A DNA stretch of 64,000 bases from Oscillospiraceae bacterium (GCA_017472965.1 JAFUNR010000006.1:38058-102057); one strand, 5' to 3'. Counted from the stretch's first letter, positions 43,844-52,387 are shown. Notes: generated from the sequence alone by a model not told the origin. Translations and numbers: made by a program.

Positions 43844-45655
43844 ATGGCACAAAGGATCAAACGCCTGCGCGAGCTGTTCGCCTACGGTTGGGGCTATCTG
43901 CGGCAGGAGGGCTTTGCCCGCACATGGAAGCGGGGCGTGGGCTTTCTGCGCCGCCGCATGAAAAGCAAGCGGGGCCGCTACCTGCCTACAAAGCAGGTGC
44001 TGGCCGCACAGCGGGCTTTCTGTGCCACCGATGCGGTGAAAAGCTGGCCGAAGATCAGTGTGCTGGTGCCGCTTTTCAACACGCCGGATAAGTATCTGAC
44101 CGATCTGGTGGAAAGCCTGCTGAAGCAGACCTATCCCAACTGGGAGCTGTGTCTTGCGGATGCCTCCACCACTGAAGCCGTCCGCGTGGCCGAAACGCTG
44201 AAAAAATGGAACGATCCCCGCATTGTGACAAAGAGGATCGAGAATAAAGATATCGCCTCCAACACCAATGCCGCCGCCGAAATGGCTACCGGCAGCTGGC
44301 TGGCGCTGCTGGATCATGACGATATCCTTTCGCCCAACGCCATGTACGAGGTCGCAAAGGCCGCCGCCGGGCAGCCCTGCGGCTTTATCTACAGCGACGA
44401 AGCACTGTTTACCACCGATATCACCCGTCCCACGGCAGGACATTTCAAGCCGGATTTCGCACCCGACTATCTGCGCAGCTGCAACTACATCTGCCATCTG
44501 GCAGCCTTTACCAAAGAGCTGTATGAGGCGGTCGGCGGTGAGCGCAGCGAGTGCAGCGGCAGCCAGGATCACGACCTGTTCCTTCGTCTGACAGAGCGCA
44601 CCGGCGGCGCTTACCATATTCCCAAGGTGCTTTACTACTGGCGTGTTTCCGCAGCCAGCACCGCCGGCGGTGTGCAGGCAAAGCCTTATGTGGAGGCTGC
44701 CGCCATTCGCGCCATCGATGAGCATCTGCAGCGTACCGGTCTTGCCGGTCACACGGAAAAGGGCATTTATCCCAGTACCTATCATGTGGTCTACGATATT
44801 CCCGAGCCCGCGCCGCTGGTATCCATTCTGATCCCCAACAAGGATCATACCGACGATCTGGAGAAAGCACTTGCTTCCATTTATGCGCTGACGGATTATC
44901 CCGCCTTCGAGATCATTGTCATTGAGAACAATTCCACCGATCCTGAAACCTTCGCATATTACGCCGCTGCGCAGCTGAAATACCCCAACCTGCGCGTCAT
45001 TGAATGGAAAGGACCCTTCAACTTCTCGGCCATCAACAATTACGGCAGAAAAGAGGCGGGGGGAGAGTACATCCTGCTGCTGAATAACGATGTGGAGGTA
45101 CTGAGCGCCGGCTGGCTGCGGGAGATGACCGCTCTGGCCATGCAGCCGGGCGTGGGCGGCGTGGGTGCACTGCTGTACTATCCCGACGATACCGTGCAGC
45201 ACGCCGGTGTCATTGTGGGTCTGGGCGGCTTTGCCGGCCACAGCCACAAGTATGCCCGCCGCGGTGCCAGCGGTTATATGTTCCGCCAGGCCACCGTCAA
45301 TAATCTCTCCGCTGTTACCGGTGCCTGCCTGATGGTGCCCGCCGCAGTCTACGATGCGGTGGGCGGTCTGGATGAAAGCTTTGCCGTGGCGTACAACGAT
45401 GTGGATTTCTGTCTGCGTATCCGCAATGCAGGCTGCCGCATTCTGTTCACCCCCTACGCAGAGCTGTATCACTACGAGAGCAAAAGCCGCGGTCTGGATA
45501 AGAAGGGCGCGGCACTGGAACGCTTTGAGGGGGAGCAGCAGCGCCTGCGGGAGCGCTTTGGCCGCGAGGCATTGATCAGCGATCCTTTCTATAACCGCAA
45601 CCTGACCCTCGATACCGAGGATTTTAACGAAACCGCTGTCTTTGCGCGGGATTAA
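43844..45655 (+). CDS. Glycosyltransferase with two GT2 domains, paralog of the upstream gene
   Basis: A 603-residue protein built like its neighbour: first GT-A domain from PKISVLVPLFNTPDKYL (about 67), with LLDHDD, and a second from LVSILIPNKDHTDDLE (about 326) with LLLNNDVEV. Shared phrases such as IPNKDHTDDLE, IENNSTDP, QHAGVIVG and YHYESKSRG show a common origin. The pair probably builds alternating or consecutive linkages. It is last in the operon, 71 nt after the paralog, and ends at a long hairpin. Confidence 0.87.
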   Translation: MAQRIKRLRELFAYGWGYLRQEGFARTWKRGVGFLRRRMKSKRGRYLPTKQVLAAQRAFCATDAVKSWPKISVLVPLFNTPDKYLTDLVESLLKQTYPNWELCLADASTTEAVRVAETLKKWNDPRIVTKRIENKDIASNTNAAAEMATGSWLALLDHDDILSPNAMYEVAKAAAGQPCGFIYSDEALFTTDITRPTAGHFKPDFAPDYLRSCNYICHLAAFTKELYEAVGGERSECSGSQDHDLFLRLTERTGGAYHIPKVLYYWRVSAASTAGGVQAKPYVEAAAIRAIDEHLQRTGLAGHTEKGIYPSTYHVVYDIPEPAPLVSILIPNKDHTDDLEKALASIYALTDYPAFEIIVIENNSTDPETFAYYAAAQLKYPNLRVIEWKGPFNFSAINNYGRKEAGGEYILLLNNDVEVLSAGWLREMTALAMQPGVGGVGALLYYPDDTVQHAGVIVGLGGFAGHSHKYARRGASGYMFRQATVNNLSAVTGACLMVPAAVYDAVGGLDESFAVAYNDVDFCLRIRNAGCRILFTPYAELYHYESKSRGLDKKGAALERFEGEQQRLRERFGREALISDPFYNRNLTLDTEDFNETAVFARD

Positions 45656-45661
45656 AAAAAT

Positions 45662-45718
45662 AAGTGCGTACAGCGCAGCATCCGTGAAAGGATGTGCGGC
45701 TGTACGCACTTCTTTTTT
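45662..45718 (+). terminator. Terminator of the polysaccharide operon
   Basis: Perfect 13-bp arms (45662-45674, 45699-45711) with an inner hairpin and a T-rich tail; also suitably placed for the convergent leftward gene. Confidence 0.82.
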
Positions 45719-45728
45719 CGTTTATCGG

Positions 45729-46061
45729 TCATTCGCCTTTGACGGAGGGGATATCCGTGGCCTCCAGCTTGAAGATCACCGGGCGGAAGCCGTCGTTGCA
45801 GCTGCTGATGGCTACGCCTGGCTCTTTTGCCCAATCGTTATAAAAGAAGAATTCCTTGCCGCCGCCGTTTGCCAGCGCAAAAACATACTGATAGATACAG
45901 TTCCATGCGGTGTGGCAGAAGCCGGCAGGGCATTTGACATCGGCGTAGAAAACCTGTCCCTCCTGCATGGCCTGACAGGGACCAAGCTCCGGCTTGCCGA
46001 ATTCAGCGGCAATATCCTCCAGAAAAAGCGTTTTCAGGACAGTGATCTTTACTTTATTCAT
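45729..46061 (-). CDS. TIGR04076 family protein
   Basis: A 110-residue soluble protein. VKITVLKT at the start, GQVFYAD, GFCHTAW, YQYVFALANGG and AISSCNDGFRPVIFKLEA match the TIGR04076 family, whose function is unknown; conserved cysteines suggest a redox or metal role. It overlaps the end of the 4Fe-4S membrane protein gene by 8 nt, so the two are translationally coupled. It is last in a four-gene redox cassette. Confidence 0.82.
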   Translation of the reverse strand: MNKVKITVLKTLFLEDIAAEFGKPELGPCQAMQEGQVFYADVKCPAGFCHTAWNCIYQYVFALANGGGKEFFFYNDWAKEPGVAISSCNDGFRPVIFKLEATDIPSVKGE

Positions 46062-47016
46062 GGGGGTTCTCCTTTATATCGTAAGAAGGGCTCTGTACGG
46101 AAAGCTCGGCTGAGGAACGGCCTGTTCCCACATCGGAAAACGGTCTGTGCCAGTGAATGGCCTTTTCCGGACAGATCGCCTTACACTTGCCGCAGCGCAC
46201 ACAGTCCATGCTGTTGGGGATCTGCCAGACGGGGATATCCAGCGGGCAGGCTGCTTTGCATGCGCCGCAGCTGGTGCAGGCGGCGGGATCAACCTCGTAC
46301 CGGGCAAGTGCCGTGCGGTTGAAGCAGCCGTAGACGGCCCCCAGCGGGCACAGATACCGGCAAAACGGACGCCACAGCAGCAGACTGGCAAACAGCAGAA
46401 TGCCCAGCACCAGCGCTTTCCAGCTGAAAAGCCAGCCTGCCGCGCTGCGCAGACTTTCATTGAGCAGCATCAGCGGAATACCGGCCCCCAGCGTGCCCGC
46501 GGGACACAGATACGCACAGAACCATGGCTTGCCGTTTCCCACCACATCCACCGCGATCAGCGGCAGCAGGATGCACAGCACGCCCAGTACCGCCCAGCGC
46601 AGAGCGCGCAGCAGCTTTTCGCCGGGCAGACATTTGTGTTTTTTACGCCAGCTTTGAAATACAGGAATGCGCCACAGCAGATCCTGCACCAGACCGAACG
46701 GACACAGCCAGCCGCAGACAAAGCGTCCCAGTGCCGCGCCAATCACCAGCAGGAAGCCCAGCACATAAAAGGTGAATTTATAATGACGGCTGCCCAGTGT
46801 GGCCTGCAGTGCGCCGATGGGACAGCTGCCCAGCGCCCCCGGGCAGGAATAGCAGTTCAGCCCCGGTACGCAGAGAAGCTTGCTTTTTCCGGTGTAAATG
46901 CGGCCTTCGGCATAGCCCTTCAGGTAGCCGTTGGTCAGCGCTGTCCACACCAGCTGTACCCACAGCCGCAGCCCGCGGGCGGGGGTGCGGCGGCTGGTTG
47001 TTTTTCTCTGTTTCAT
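46054..47016 (-). CDS. NapH/YccM-like 4Fe-4S membrane protein
   Basis: A 320-residue integral membrane iron-sulfur protein with about five helices. Cys motifs recur on the membrane segments (CGWLCPFG, CAYLCPAG, CRYLCPLG), as in NapH, NosR and YccM, and an unusual Cys cluster (CVPGLNCYSCPGALGSCP) lies near the N-terminus. The C-terminus holds two ferredoxin-type 4Fe-4S clusters (CTSCGACKAACP and CVRCGKCKAICP). It should carry electrons across or along the membrane. The start MKQRKTT at 47016 lies 10 nt after the CD1871A stop; a longer in-frame form would overlap that gene. Confidence 0.87.
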   Translation of the reverse strand: MKQRKTTSRRTPARGLRLWVQLVWTALTNGYLKGYAEGRIYTGKSKLLCVPGLNCYSCPGALGSCPIGALQATLGSRHYKFTFYVLGFLLVIGAALGRFVCGWLCPFGLVQDLLWRIPVFQSWRKKHKCLPGEKLLRALRWAVLGVLCILLPLIAVDVVGNGKPWFCAYLCPAGTLGAGIPLMLLNESLRSAAGWLFSWKALVLGILLFASLLLWRPFCRYLCPLGAVYGCFNRTALARYEVDPAACTSCGACKAACPLDIPVWQIPNSMDCVRCGKCKAICPEKAIHWHRPFSDVGTGRSSAELSVQSPSYDIKENPHE

Positions 47017-47026
47017 TCCGCACACC

Positions 47027-47176
47027 TCATCCGATGCCAATGCATTCCAGACACAGGTTCACCGCCTTGCGCAGTACCTCGGCCGCCTCGCCGCGCACAG
47101 CGCCGATGCCGATGCATACCGCCCCAAGTGCCAGCAGTCCAATGGCCAGCAGATCCTTCTTTCGTTCACGCCTCAT
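47027..47176 (-). CDS. CD1871A family CXXC motif-containing protein
   Basis: A 49-residue membrane miniprotein, easily missed for its size. It has a basic start (MRRERKKD), one membrane helix (about 9-25), then [22 protein letters not shown] at the C-terminus. The closing CLECIG is the mark of the family named after Clostridioides difficile CD1871A. The Cys pair should face the same side as the periplasmic thioredoxin-like partner or exchange thiols with the Fe-S protein. It overlaps the upstream thioredoxin gene by 11 nt and lies 10 nt before the Fe-S gene. Confidence 0.8.
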   Translation of the reverse strand: MRRERKKDLLAIGLLALGAVCIGIGAVRGEAAEVLRKAVNLCLECIGIG

Positions 47177-47741
47177 CTTTCAACTGCTCCAGAATGGCAT
47201 CCAGCAGTCCCGTCCAGCCGGCCTTATCCAGCGCGCCTACCTGTGCGCTGCCCAGCTGGTAGCCCCCGGCATTCAGAAAAACCGTGGTGGGCAGTGCCGG
47301 CACCTGATACAGCAGCGGCATCAGCCCCTCGCAGGGCAGTAGATGCGCATAGTCCGCACCGGTCGTCTCCACAATGTCAAGCGCATCCTGCAGCAGGTAG
47401 TCGGCGGTGATGACGCCGGATGCATCCGAAATATCCGAAACTACGCCCACCAGCAGCACCTTTTTGTCGGCGTATTCCCGGGCGATCTCTCCCAGATGGG
47501 GCATTTCCTGTACACAGGGACCGCAGAAGGTTCCCCACACATTCAGCATGATGACATCATAGCCCTCGAAAAGCTCCGTCATCGTCACAGCTTCGCCATG
47601 GATCGTTTTGGTGGCGAAATCTTCGATCAGCTGGTTGCCGATCAGAGGGCTTTCGCCGGCATCCTTTGCGCCGCAGCCGGCCAGGATCGCAGCCGCCGCC
47701 AGAAAAAGGACGGCCAATAACAGAATAAAGCGTTTTTTCAT
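47166..47741 (-). CDS. TlpA-like thioredoxin-fold lipoprotein
   Basis: A 191-residue protein with a lipoprotein signal (AILAGC lipobox, Cys22), then a thioredoxin fold of the TlpA/ResA type. [17 protein letters not shown] holds the redox CGPC pair and ALPTTVFL the cis-Pro loop. It should reduce or oxidise thiols outside the membrane. First gene of the four-gene cassette, with its own promoter upstream. Confidence 0.87.
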   Translation of the reverse strand: MKKRFILLLAVLFLAAAAILAGCGAKDAGESPLIGNQLIEDFATKTIHGEAVTMTELFEGYDVIMLNVWGTFCGPCVQEMPHLGEIAREYADKKVLLVGVVSDISDASGVITADYLLQDALDIVETTGADYAHLLPCEGLMPLLYQVPALPTTVFLNAGGYQLGSAQVGALDKAGWTGLLDAILEQLKDEA

Positions 47742-47779
47742 GGTGCCTCCCGAAAAAATAGAGTATGGGGTTCAGGTTC

Positions 47780-47809
47780 AGTATACCACGCTGTCCCCGT
47801 AAATGTCTA
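47780..47809 (-). promoter_or_regulatory. Promoter of the redox cassette
   Basis: On the minus strand TAGACA (47804-47809), 18-nt spacer, TATACT (47780-47785) with extended -10 TGG. Confidence 0.55.
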
Positions 47810-47891
47810 CAAAAAAAGAAGAAAAATATGGATGCGGTATAAAACCGGCGGTCCGGAGCGCCTGTTTGTGTCATTCGATTTCTCTGCGGGA

Positions 47892-49337
47892 TCACACGCT
47901 GCGCACCTGAACAGGGCACAGGGCGTAGTAGCCGTCCGAATAGACTTCCTGCTTCAGTGCCAGTCTGACGGGGGTATCCTTTTCAAACAGACCGATGCAG
48001 AGCCGGTATGTGCCGGCGGACACGCCACGGCAGTCAAAGCGCAGATTCAGTGTCTGCGGGGCGTCCGGCTGCCACAGGGTATTGTCCGCATCGGTGTCCA
48101 CGCTGTGGAGGATACCGTTCTCATCCCGCAGTGCCAGCTTCAGTGTGAAGTGGTGATGAGCCCGTGCCCAGCCGCGGTTCTCCACCTGCAGGCGGATGCG
48201 GTTGTGGGCGGTATCGGTCAGCTCCGGCACTGTGACGGAGGGGATAAAATACCAATAGCCCAGGCGGTTGGCGCAGTATTCCGCCAACCAGCGCTCGTTG
48301 GGCAGCCAGTCACGGGGATAGCCATGGAACCCGGCAAAAGTGGCGTGCGCATTTTTGAAAGCCTCCATCGCCGTCCAACCGCCGCGGTAATGGTCGGAAA
48401 ACTGAGGCAGGATGTAGGTGTAATGGGCCATTTCGATGACATTGGGGCCATTGTCTGCCAGCCGGTCAAAGGCCCATGGGGCGCGCATGGTGTCATAACC
48501 GTTATCCTGTGTGTAGCCGTCGCAGCAGATGGAATCATCCTGTACGGAAAAACCGCGGGCATCCGCATAGTCCAGCATATCCTGCACTTCCGCCGGTCCG
48601 TTGGCCCAGCGTCCGGCGATGTGGTCATCGTTGCACACCAGCATGGTATCGGGGAAGTATTTGCAGTGCAGCTCCATGTGCTTTTTTACCAGTTCGGGCG
48701 GGTAGATGACATTGTCGCCTTCCACCGTGTGTCCCTCGCCCCATGTGCCGTAGGTGCCGATGTCCACGCACTCGATGCGCTCATCCCCGTTGTACCGGGC
48801 ACCGAACGCCTCCATAAAAGCTTCCAGACGCTGCAAAAAGATGGGGTCGGCGTAATCCGGCTGGATATAGCCGTTGGGCAGCAGGAAGCAGCGGGCACCT
48901 TCTTCATAGACATAGTGTGGCGTTGCGGCAAAGGTGGGATTGTTGCCGCCTTCATAGGTACAGGCGCGCAGCTGAAAACGGTAGCCGCGGGGGCCCCAGA
49001 CCGCCATGATATCCTCCAGCGGGGAAAAATCATACACGCCCTTTTCTTTTTCGATGTCGCCCCAGTCAAACCGCAGATACAGGTGATTCAGACCGGGAAA
49101 ATCGGAAAGATCGTCTGCGGGATCGTGGCTGTCACGGTACAGCGGACTGGTAAAGCCGTTATCGATGTAATGCCAGAACCAGCCCTTGTGCGGATTTTTC
49201 AGCACGGTTTTGTCATCCGCCAGCGGACGCAGGTCCACAAAGCCGGTGCGGCTGAGGGGATCATCCCACATGCCGGTCAGAGTCTGACTGACAGCGGGGG
49301 CGGTGGGGGTGCACAGATTGGGGAAGGTGGCAGCCAT
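47892..49337 (-). CDS. DUF4832 domain protein (glycoside-hydrolase-like)
   Basis: A 481-residue protein. The early NPHKGW phrase, then YLRFDWGDIEKEKGVYDF, and GTYGTWGEGH fit the DUF4832 group, whose N-terminal part is a TIM barrel like retaining glycosidases. The C-terminal ~110 residues form a beta-sandwich (RLQVENRGWARAHHHF). Activity is not established. There is no signal peptide with the start at 49337 (GGAGGAGACATCT upstream); the longer frame to 49481 begins inside the khpA terminator region and is rejected. Confidence 0.78.
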   Translation of the reverse strand: MAATFPNLCTPTAPAVSQTLTGMWDDPLSRTGFVDLRPLADDKTVLKNPHKGWFWHYIDNGFTSPLYRDSHDPADDLSDFPGLNHLYLRFDWGDIEKEKGVYDFSPLEDIMAVWGPRGYRFQLRACTYEGGNNPTFAATPHYVYEEGARCFLLPNGYIQPDYADPIFLQRLEAFMEAFGARYNGDERIECVDIGTYGTWGEGHTVEGDNVIYPPELVKKHMELHCKYFPDTMLVCNDDHIAGRWANGPAEVQDMLDYADARGFSVQDDSICCDGYTQDNGYDTMRAPWAFDRLADNGPNVIEMAHYTYILPQFSDHYRGGWTAMEAFKNAHATFAGFHGYPRDWLPNERWLAEYCANRLGYWYFIPSVTVPELTDTAHNRIRLQVENRGWARAHHHFTLKLALRDENGILHSVDTDADNTLWQPDAPQTLNLRFDCRGVSAGTYRLCIGLFEKDTPVRLALKQEVYSDGYYALCPVQVRSV

Positions 49338-49433
49338 AGATGTCTCCTCCTGTGATAAAAAGCAAATATAAAATACAGAATCTTCCGTATTTACTATAAC
49401 AAGGATAGAGAAAAAGTGCAAGAAAAATATGAA

Positions 49434-49470
49434 AAAAGGAGCTGCTGCAAAAGCGGCAACTCCTTTTCTT
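49434..49470. terminator. Terminator after khpA
   Basis: AAAAGGAG / CTCCTTTT (49434-49441, 49460-49467) with inner stem TGCTGC / GCGGCA; A and T tracts on both sides. Confidence 0.8.
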
Positions 49471-49487
49471 GTTTCGCACAATAGGGA

Positions 49488-49727
49488 TCAGTCGATTTCG
49501 ACCATGATCTTCTGGTTGGCACGGGCAGCAGCAGCACGCATGACCACGCGAATGGATTTCGCAATGCGGCCCTGTTTGCCGATGACGCGCCCGGTGTCGG
49601 TGTCGGCCACCTTCAGATGGTAGACCACAACGCCCTCCTCGTTGGGCTCGTCCACCGTGATGCTCACGGAGTCCTTCTCCTCAACGAGACCCCTGGCGAT
49701 GTCCAGTAAAAGCTGCTCCATATTCAT
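49488..49727 (-). CDS. khpA: KH domain RNA-binding protein
   Basis: A 79-residue single KH domain protein. The GxxG loop is VIGKQGRIAKSIR. With KhpB it binds RNA and affects cell elongation in Gram-positive bacteria. It follows rpsP by 6 nt, the usual place, but rimM, trmD and rplS, which normally come next, are absent: a terminator follows directly. Confidence 0.92.
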   Translation of the reverse strand: MNMEQLLLDIARGLVEEKDSVSITVDEPNEEGVVVYHLKVADTDTGRVIGKQGRIAKSIRVVMRAAAARANQKIMVEID

Positions 49728-49733
49728 GGCACC

Positions 49734-49976
49734 TTACAGAACGTCGATCTTCTTCAGCAGAACGCGGACGGTGTCGGTGGGCTGAGCACCCAGCTCGATC
49801 CACTTCTTGGCCTTCTCGCCATCGATGTTGACAACAGAGGGCTCCTTGGTGGGATCGTAGTAGCCGATCTCCTCGATGAAGCGGCCGTCACGGGGGAAGC
49901 GGGAATCCGCAACCACGACACGGTAGAAGGGGGCTTTCTTGGCGCCCATGCGGCGCAGTCTGATCTTTACAGCCAT
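49734..49976 (-). CDS. rpsP: 30S ribosomal protein S16
   Basis: An 80-residue ribosomal protein ([24 protein letters not shown], split here by its usual family phrases [10 protein letters not shown] and [11 protein letters not shown]). It is needed for 30S assembly. ATG 49976 follows GGAGGTACACAGC. It lies 102 nt after ffh, so it may also have its own start signals. Confidence 0.95.
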   Translation of the reverse strand: MAVKIRLRRMGAKKAPFYRVVVADSRFPRDGRFIEEIGYYDPTKEPSVVNIDGEKAKKWIELGAQPTDTVRVLLKKIDVL

Positions 49977-50078
49977 TGCTGTGTACCTCCGATTTTTTAA
50001 TATTATTTGTTTGATAAAGTGTGATATATCCACCGCCGGCGGCCGCTTGCGCTGCTCCGCGCGGAAAATACCGGGATC

Positions 50079-51419
50079 TTACAGGCCGCCCATGCTGCCC
50101 ATATTAAAAGGCATATTGCGGCGGAATGCCTTGGGGTTTTTCTTCAGCTGCTTCATCAGCTTGCTCATCTGCTCAAACTGACGCAGCAGACGGTTGACCT
50201 CCTGCACGGTAGTGCCGCTGCCGGCAGCGATGCGGCGCTTGCGCTTGGCATCGATGATAGCGGGCTTGGCGCGCTCGGCTTTGGTCATGCTGTAGATGAT
50301 GGCTTCAATGTGCGCGAAGGCTTTTTCATCGATATCGCCGGCGTTGATCTGGTTGCCGCCGGGGATCATGGCAAGCATGGCACCGATGCCGCCCATCTTT
50401 TTCATCTGGGCGAACTGCTCGAGAAGGTCGTTCATATCGAACTTGTTCTCCATCAGGCGGCGGGCGGCCTCTTCGGCAGCCTTTTCGTCCTGCACATCCT
50501 GTGCCTTTTCGATCAGGCTCAGCACATCGCCCATGCCCAGAATACGGCCGGCCATACGATCCGGGTGGAAAACCTCCAGATCATCCAGCTTTTCGCCCAC
50601 ACCTACCAGCTTGATAGGTTTGCCGGTGACGCTGCGCACGCTCAGTGCCGCGCCGCCGCGGGTATCGCCATCCAGCTTGGTCAGGATAACACCGTCGATG
50701 CCGACGGTCCCGTTGAAGCTCTTGGCCACATTGACCGCATCCTGACCCACCATCGAGTCGATGACCAGCAGCGTCTCGTTGACGGGAACGGTCTCCTTGA
50801 TGCGCTGCAGCTCAGCCATCAGGTCGTCATCCACATGCAGACGGCCGGCGGTATCCAGAATGACGATATCGTTGCCGTAGTCCTTGGCGTGTTTGTAAGC
50901 CCGCTCCGCGATTTTTTCCGGCTTTTCGGTACCCAGCTCAAAGACGGGAACCTTTGCCTGTGCGCCCACGACCTTCAGCTGGTCGATGGCGGCGGGACGG
51001 TAGATATCGCAGGCCACCAGCAGGGGACGGTGTCCCTCTTTCAGGAACATCTTGCCCAGCTTGGCCGCGTGGGTGGTTGTACCGGCGCCCTGCAGACCGC
51101 ACATCATCAGTACGGTGGGGCCCTTGGTGGTCAGACGGATACGCTCGGCTTCGCCGCCCATCAGTGCGGTGAGCTCCTCGTTGACGATCTTGATGACCAT
51201 CTGCGCAGGAGTCAGGCTTTCCATAACGGTCTGGCCTGCAGCGCGCTCACTGACCTTCGCCACAAAATCCTTGGCGACCTTATAGTTGACGTCTGCCTCC
51301 AGCAGAGCCATACGGACTTCGCGCATTGCGGCCTTGATATCCGCCTCGCTCAGCTTGCCCTTGGAACGCAGCCGTTTGAACGCCGCGGAAAGCTTTTCGC
51401 TCAAAGATTCAAATGCCAC
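50079..51419 (-). CDS. ffh: Signal recognition particle protein Ffh, with Thr for the Walker A Lys
   Basis: A 446-residue SRP GTPase with N, G and methionine-rich M domains, targeting nascent membrane proteins to FtsY. G3 (DTAGR), G4 (TKLD) and the M-domain segment IGAMLAMIPGG are normal. The P-loop reads GLQGAGTTTHAAKLG: Thr114 (codon ACA, 51078-51080) stands where nearly all P-loop GTPases have Lys. A single base change AAA to ACA would explain it. The gene is otherwise intact and well placed between ylxM and rpsP, so it is presumably functional. Confidence 0.95.
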   Translation of the reverse strand: MAFESLSEKLSAAFKRLRSKGKLSEADIKAAMREVRMALLEADVNYKVAKDFVAKVSERAAGQTVMESLTPAQMVIKIVNEELTALMGGEAERIRLTTKGPTVLMMCGLQGAGTTTHAAKLGKMFLKEGHRPLLVACDIYRPAAIDQLKVVGAQAKVPVFELGTEKPEKIAERAYKHAKDYGNDIVILDTAGRLHVDDDLMAELQRIKETVPVNETLLVIDSMVGQDAVNVAKSFNGTVGIDGVILTKLDGDTRGGAALSVRSVTGKPIKLVGVGEKLDDLEVFHPDRMAGRILGMGDVLSLIEKAQDVQDEKAAEEAARRLMENKFDMNDLLEQFAQMKKMGGIGAMLAMIPGGNQINAGDIDEKAFAHIEAIIYSMTKAERAKPAIIDAKRKRRIAAGSGTTVQEVNRLLRQFEQMSKLMKQLKKNPKAFRRNMPFNMGSMGGL

Positions 51420-51431
51420 GGTGTCCTCCTG

Positions 51432-51797
51432 TTACTGCTTGATGGTTTTGAGCTGTGCCAGAATCTCCAGCGTGGCGTCGTAAACGCCGGTGCCGAGGAT
51501 CTTGCCCTGCTCGTGATAGGACTGGATCAGCCGCGTCTGCGCCTCGATCCTCTCCAGTGCTGCGCCCATCTCGCGGTAGCGGCCTGCCCAGCCGATCTTG
51601 CTTTCCAGATCCAGCAGGATGCACTCGGCGCGTTTGATGGAATCGCGAACGCCCTGACGGGTGATACCGGCGTTGTCGGCGATCTCGGAAAGCGAGAGGT
51701 CATCGTTGTAATACTGCTCCATCACGTCGCGCTGCTTTTCGGTCAGCACCTCGCCGTAAAAATCCAGCAGATAGGACATTTCCAGGTCCTTGCTCAC
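51432..51797 (-). CDS. ylxM: YlxM family DNA-binding protein
   Basis: A 121-residue helix-turn-helix protein resembling sigma region 4 (LTEKQRDVMEQYYNDDLSLSEIADNAGITRQGVRDSIKR). It is the standard partner upstream of ffh in Firmicutes and is thought to modulate SRP function. It leads the operon, 12 nt before ffh. Confidence 0.92.
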   Translation of the reverse strand: MSKDLEMSYLLDFYGEVLTEKQRDVMEQYYNDDLSLSEIADNAGITRQGVRDSIKRAECILLDLESKIGWAGRYREMGAALERIEAQTRLIQSYHEQGKILGTGVYDATLEILAQLKTIKQ

Positions 51798-51873
51798 GGC
51801 TCCCGCTCCTTTCCCTCGTCCTTTTCGGGTGGTTTTACCCGATTATGTAAATGCGCATAGCTTTACAATGGCT

Positions 51874-51901
51874 ATTATACCACAGGAAAAGAGAAAGTCA
51901 A
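51874..51901 (-). promoter_or_regulatory. ylxM-ffh operon promoter
   Basis: On the minus strand TTGACT (51896-51901), 16-nt spacer, TATAAT (51874-51879) with extended -10 TGG. A small inverted repeat CAAGGT-GAAA-ACCTTG lies just upstream (about 51910-51925). Confidence 0.7.
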
Positions 51902-51968
51902 TACTTTGTCAAGGTGAAAACCTTGTCAGAAACAAATTTTTTTAATTTTTTTTGGCAAAAAGACGAAA

Positions 51969-52023
51969 AAATACCGGCTGTACCGCGCAATGCAAAAAAG
52001 CATCCTTGCTGCGGTACAGCCGG
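51969..52023 (-). terminator. mazF operon terminator
   Basis: Perfect 13-bp arms CCGGCTGTACCGC / GCGGTACAGCCGG (51974-51986, 52011-52023); T-rich on the minus strand. Confidence 0.82.
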
Positions 52024-52036
52024 TGAAGGCCGTTTT

Positions 52037-52387
52037 TCAGCTTGTGGTCAGACCGAAGCTGACCTGCAGGGCGGTATCCACCTGCCGCTGCAGCTCCTGA
52101 TCAATACGCCCGGTGCACTCCCGCAGGCGGCGTTTGTCCAGTGTGCGTATCTGTTCCAGCAGAATAACGCTGTCCCGCGTCAGGCCGCACTGGCCGCTTT
52201 TCAGGGCGATGTGAGTGGGCAGATTGGTGCGGTCATGCTTGGAGGTGATGGCCGCTGCGATGACGGTGGGGGAGTGGCGGTTGCCGATATCATTCTGCAC
52301 GATAAGTACCGGCCGTATGCCGCCCTGCTCACTGCCCACCACGGGGCTAAGATCGGCGTAAAAAACCTCGCCGCGTTTTACATCCAT
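52037..52387 (-). CDS. mazF: MazF/PemK-type mRNA interferase
   Basis: A 116-residue endoribonuclease close to Bacillus EndoA. RGEVFYADLSPVVGSEQGGIRPVLIVQND contains the family's catalytic loop (given here by its start RGEVFYADLSP and the GIRPVLIVQND strand). No MazE antitoxin frame lies upstream (52388-52485 is non-coding) or downstream. The gene is third after acpS and a HAD gene, keeping the acpS-mazF linkage of Bacillus without alr and mazE. Confidence 0.88.
   Translation of the reverse strand: MDVKRGEVFYADLSPVVGSEQGGIRPVLIVQNDIGNRHSPTVIAAAITSKHDRTNLPTHIALKSGQCGLTRDSVILLEQIRTLDKRRLRECTGRIDQELQRQVDTALQVSFGLTTS

Noticed and set aside
47892-49481. Longer DUF4832 protein with an apparent N-terminal hydrophobic segment
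   Set aside because: The extension starts inside the khpA terminator and lacks a ribosome binding site; ATG 49337 has GGAGGAG.
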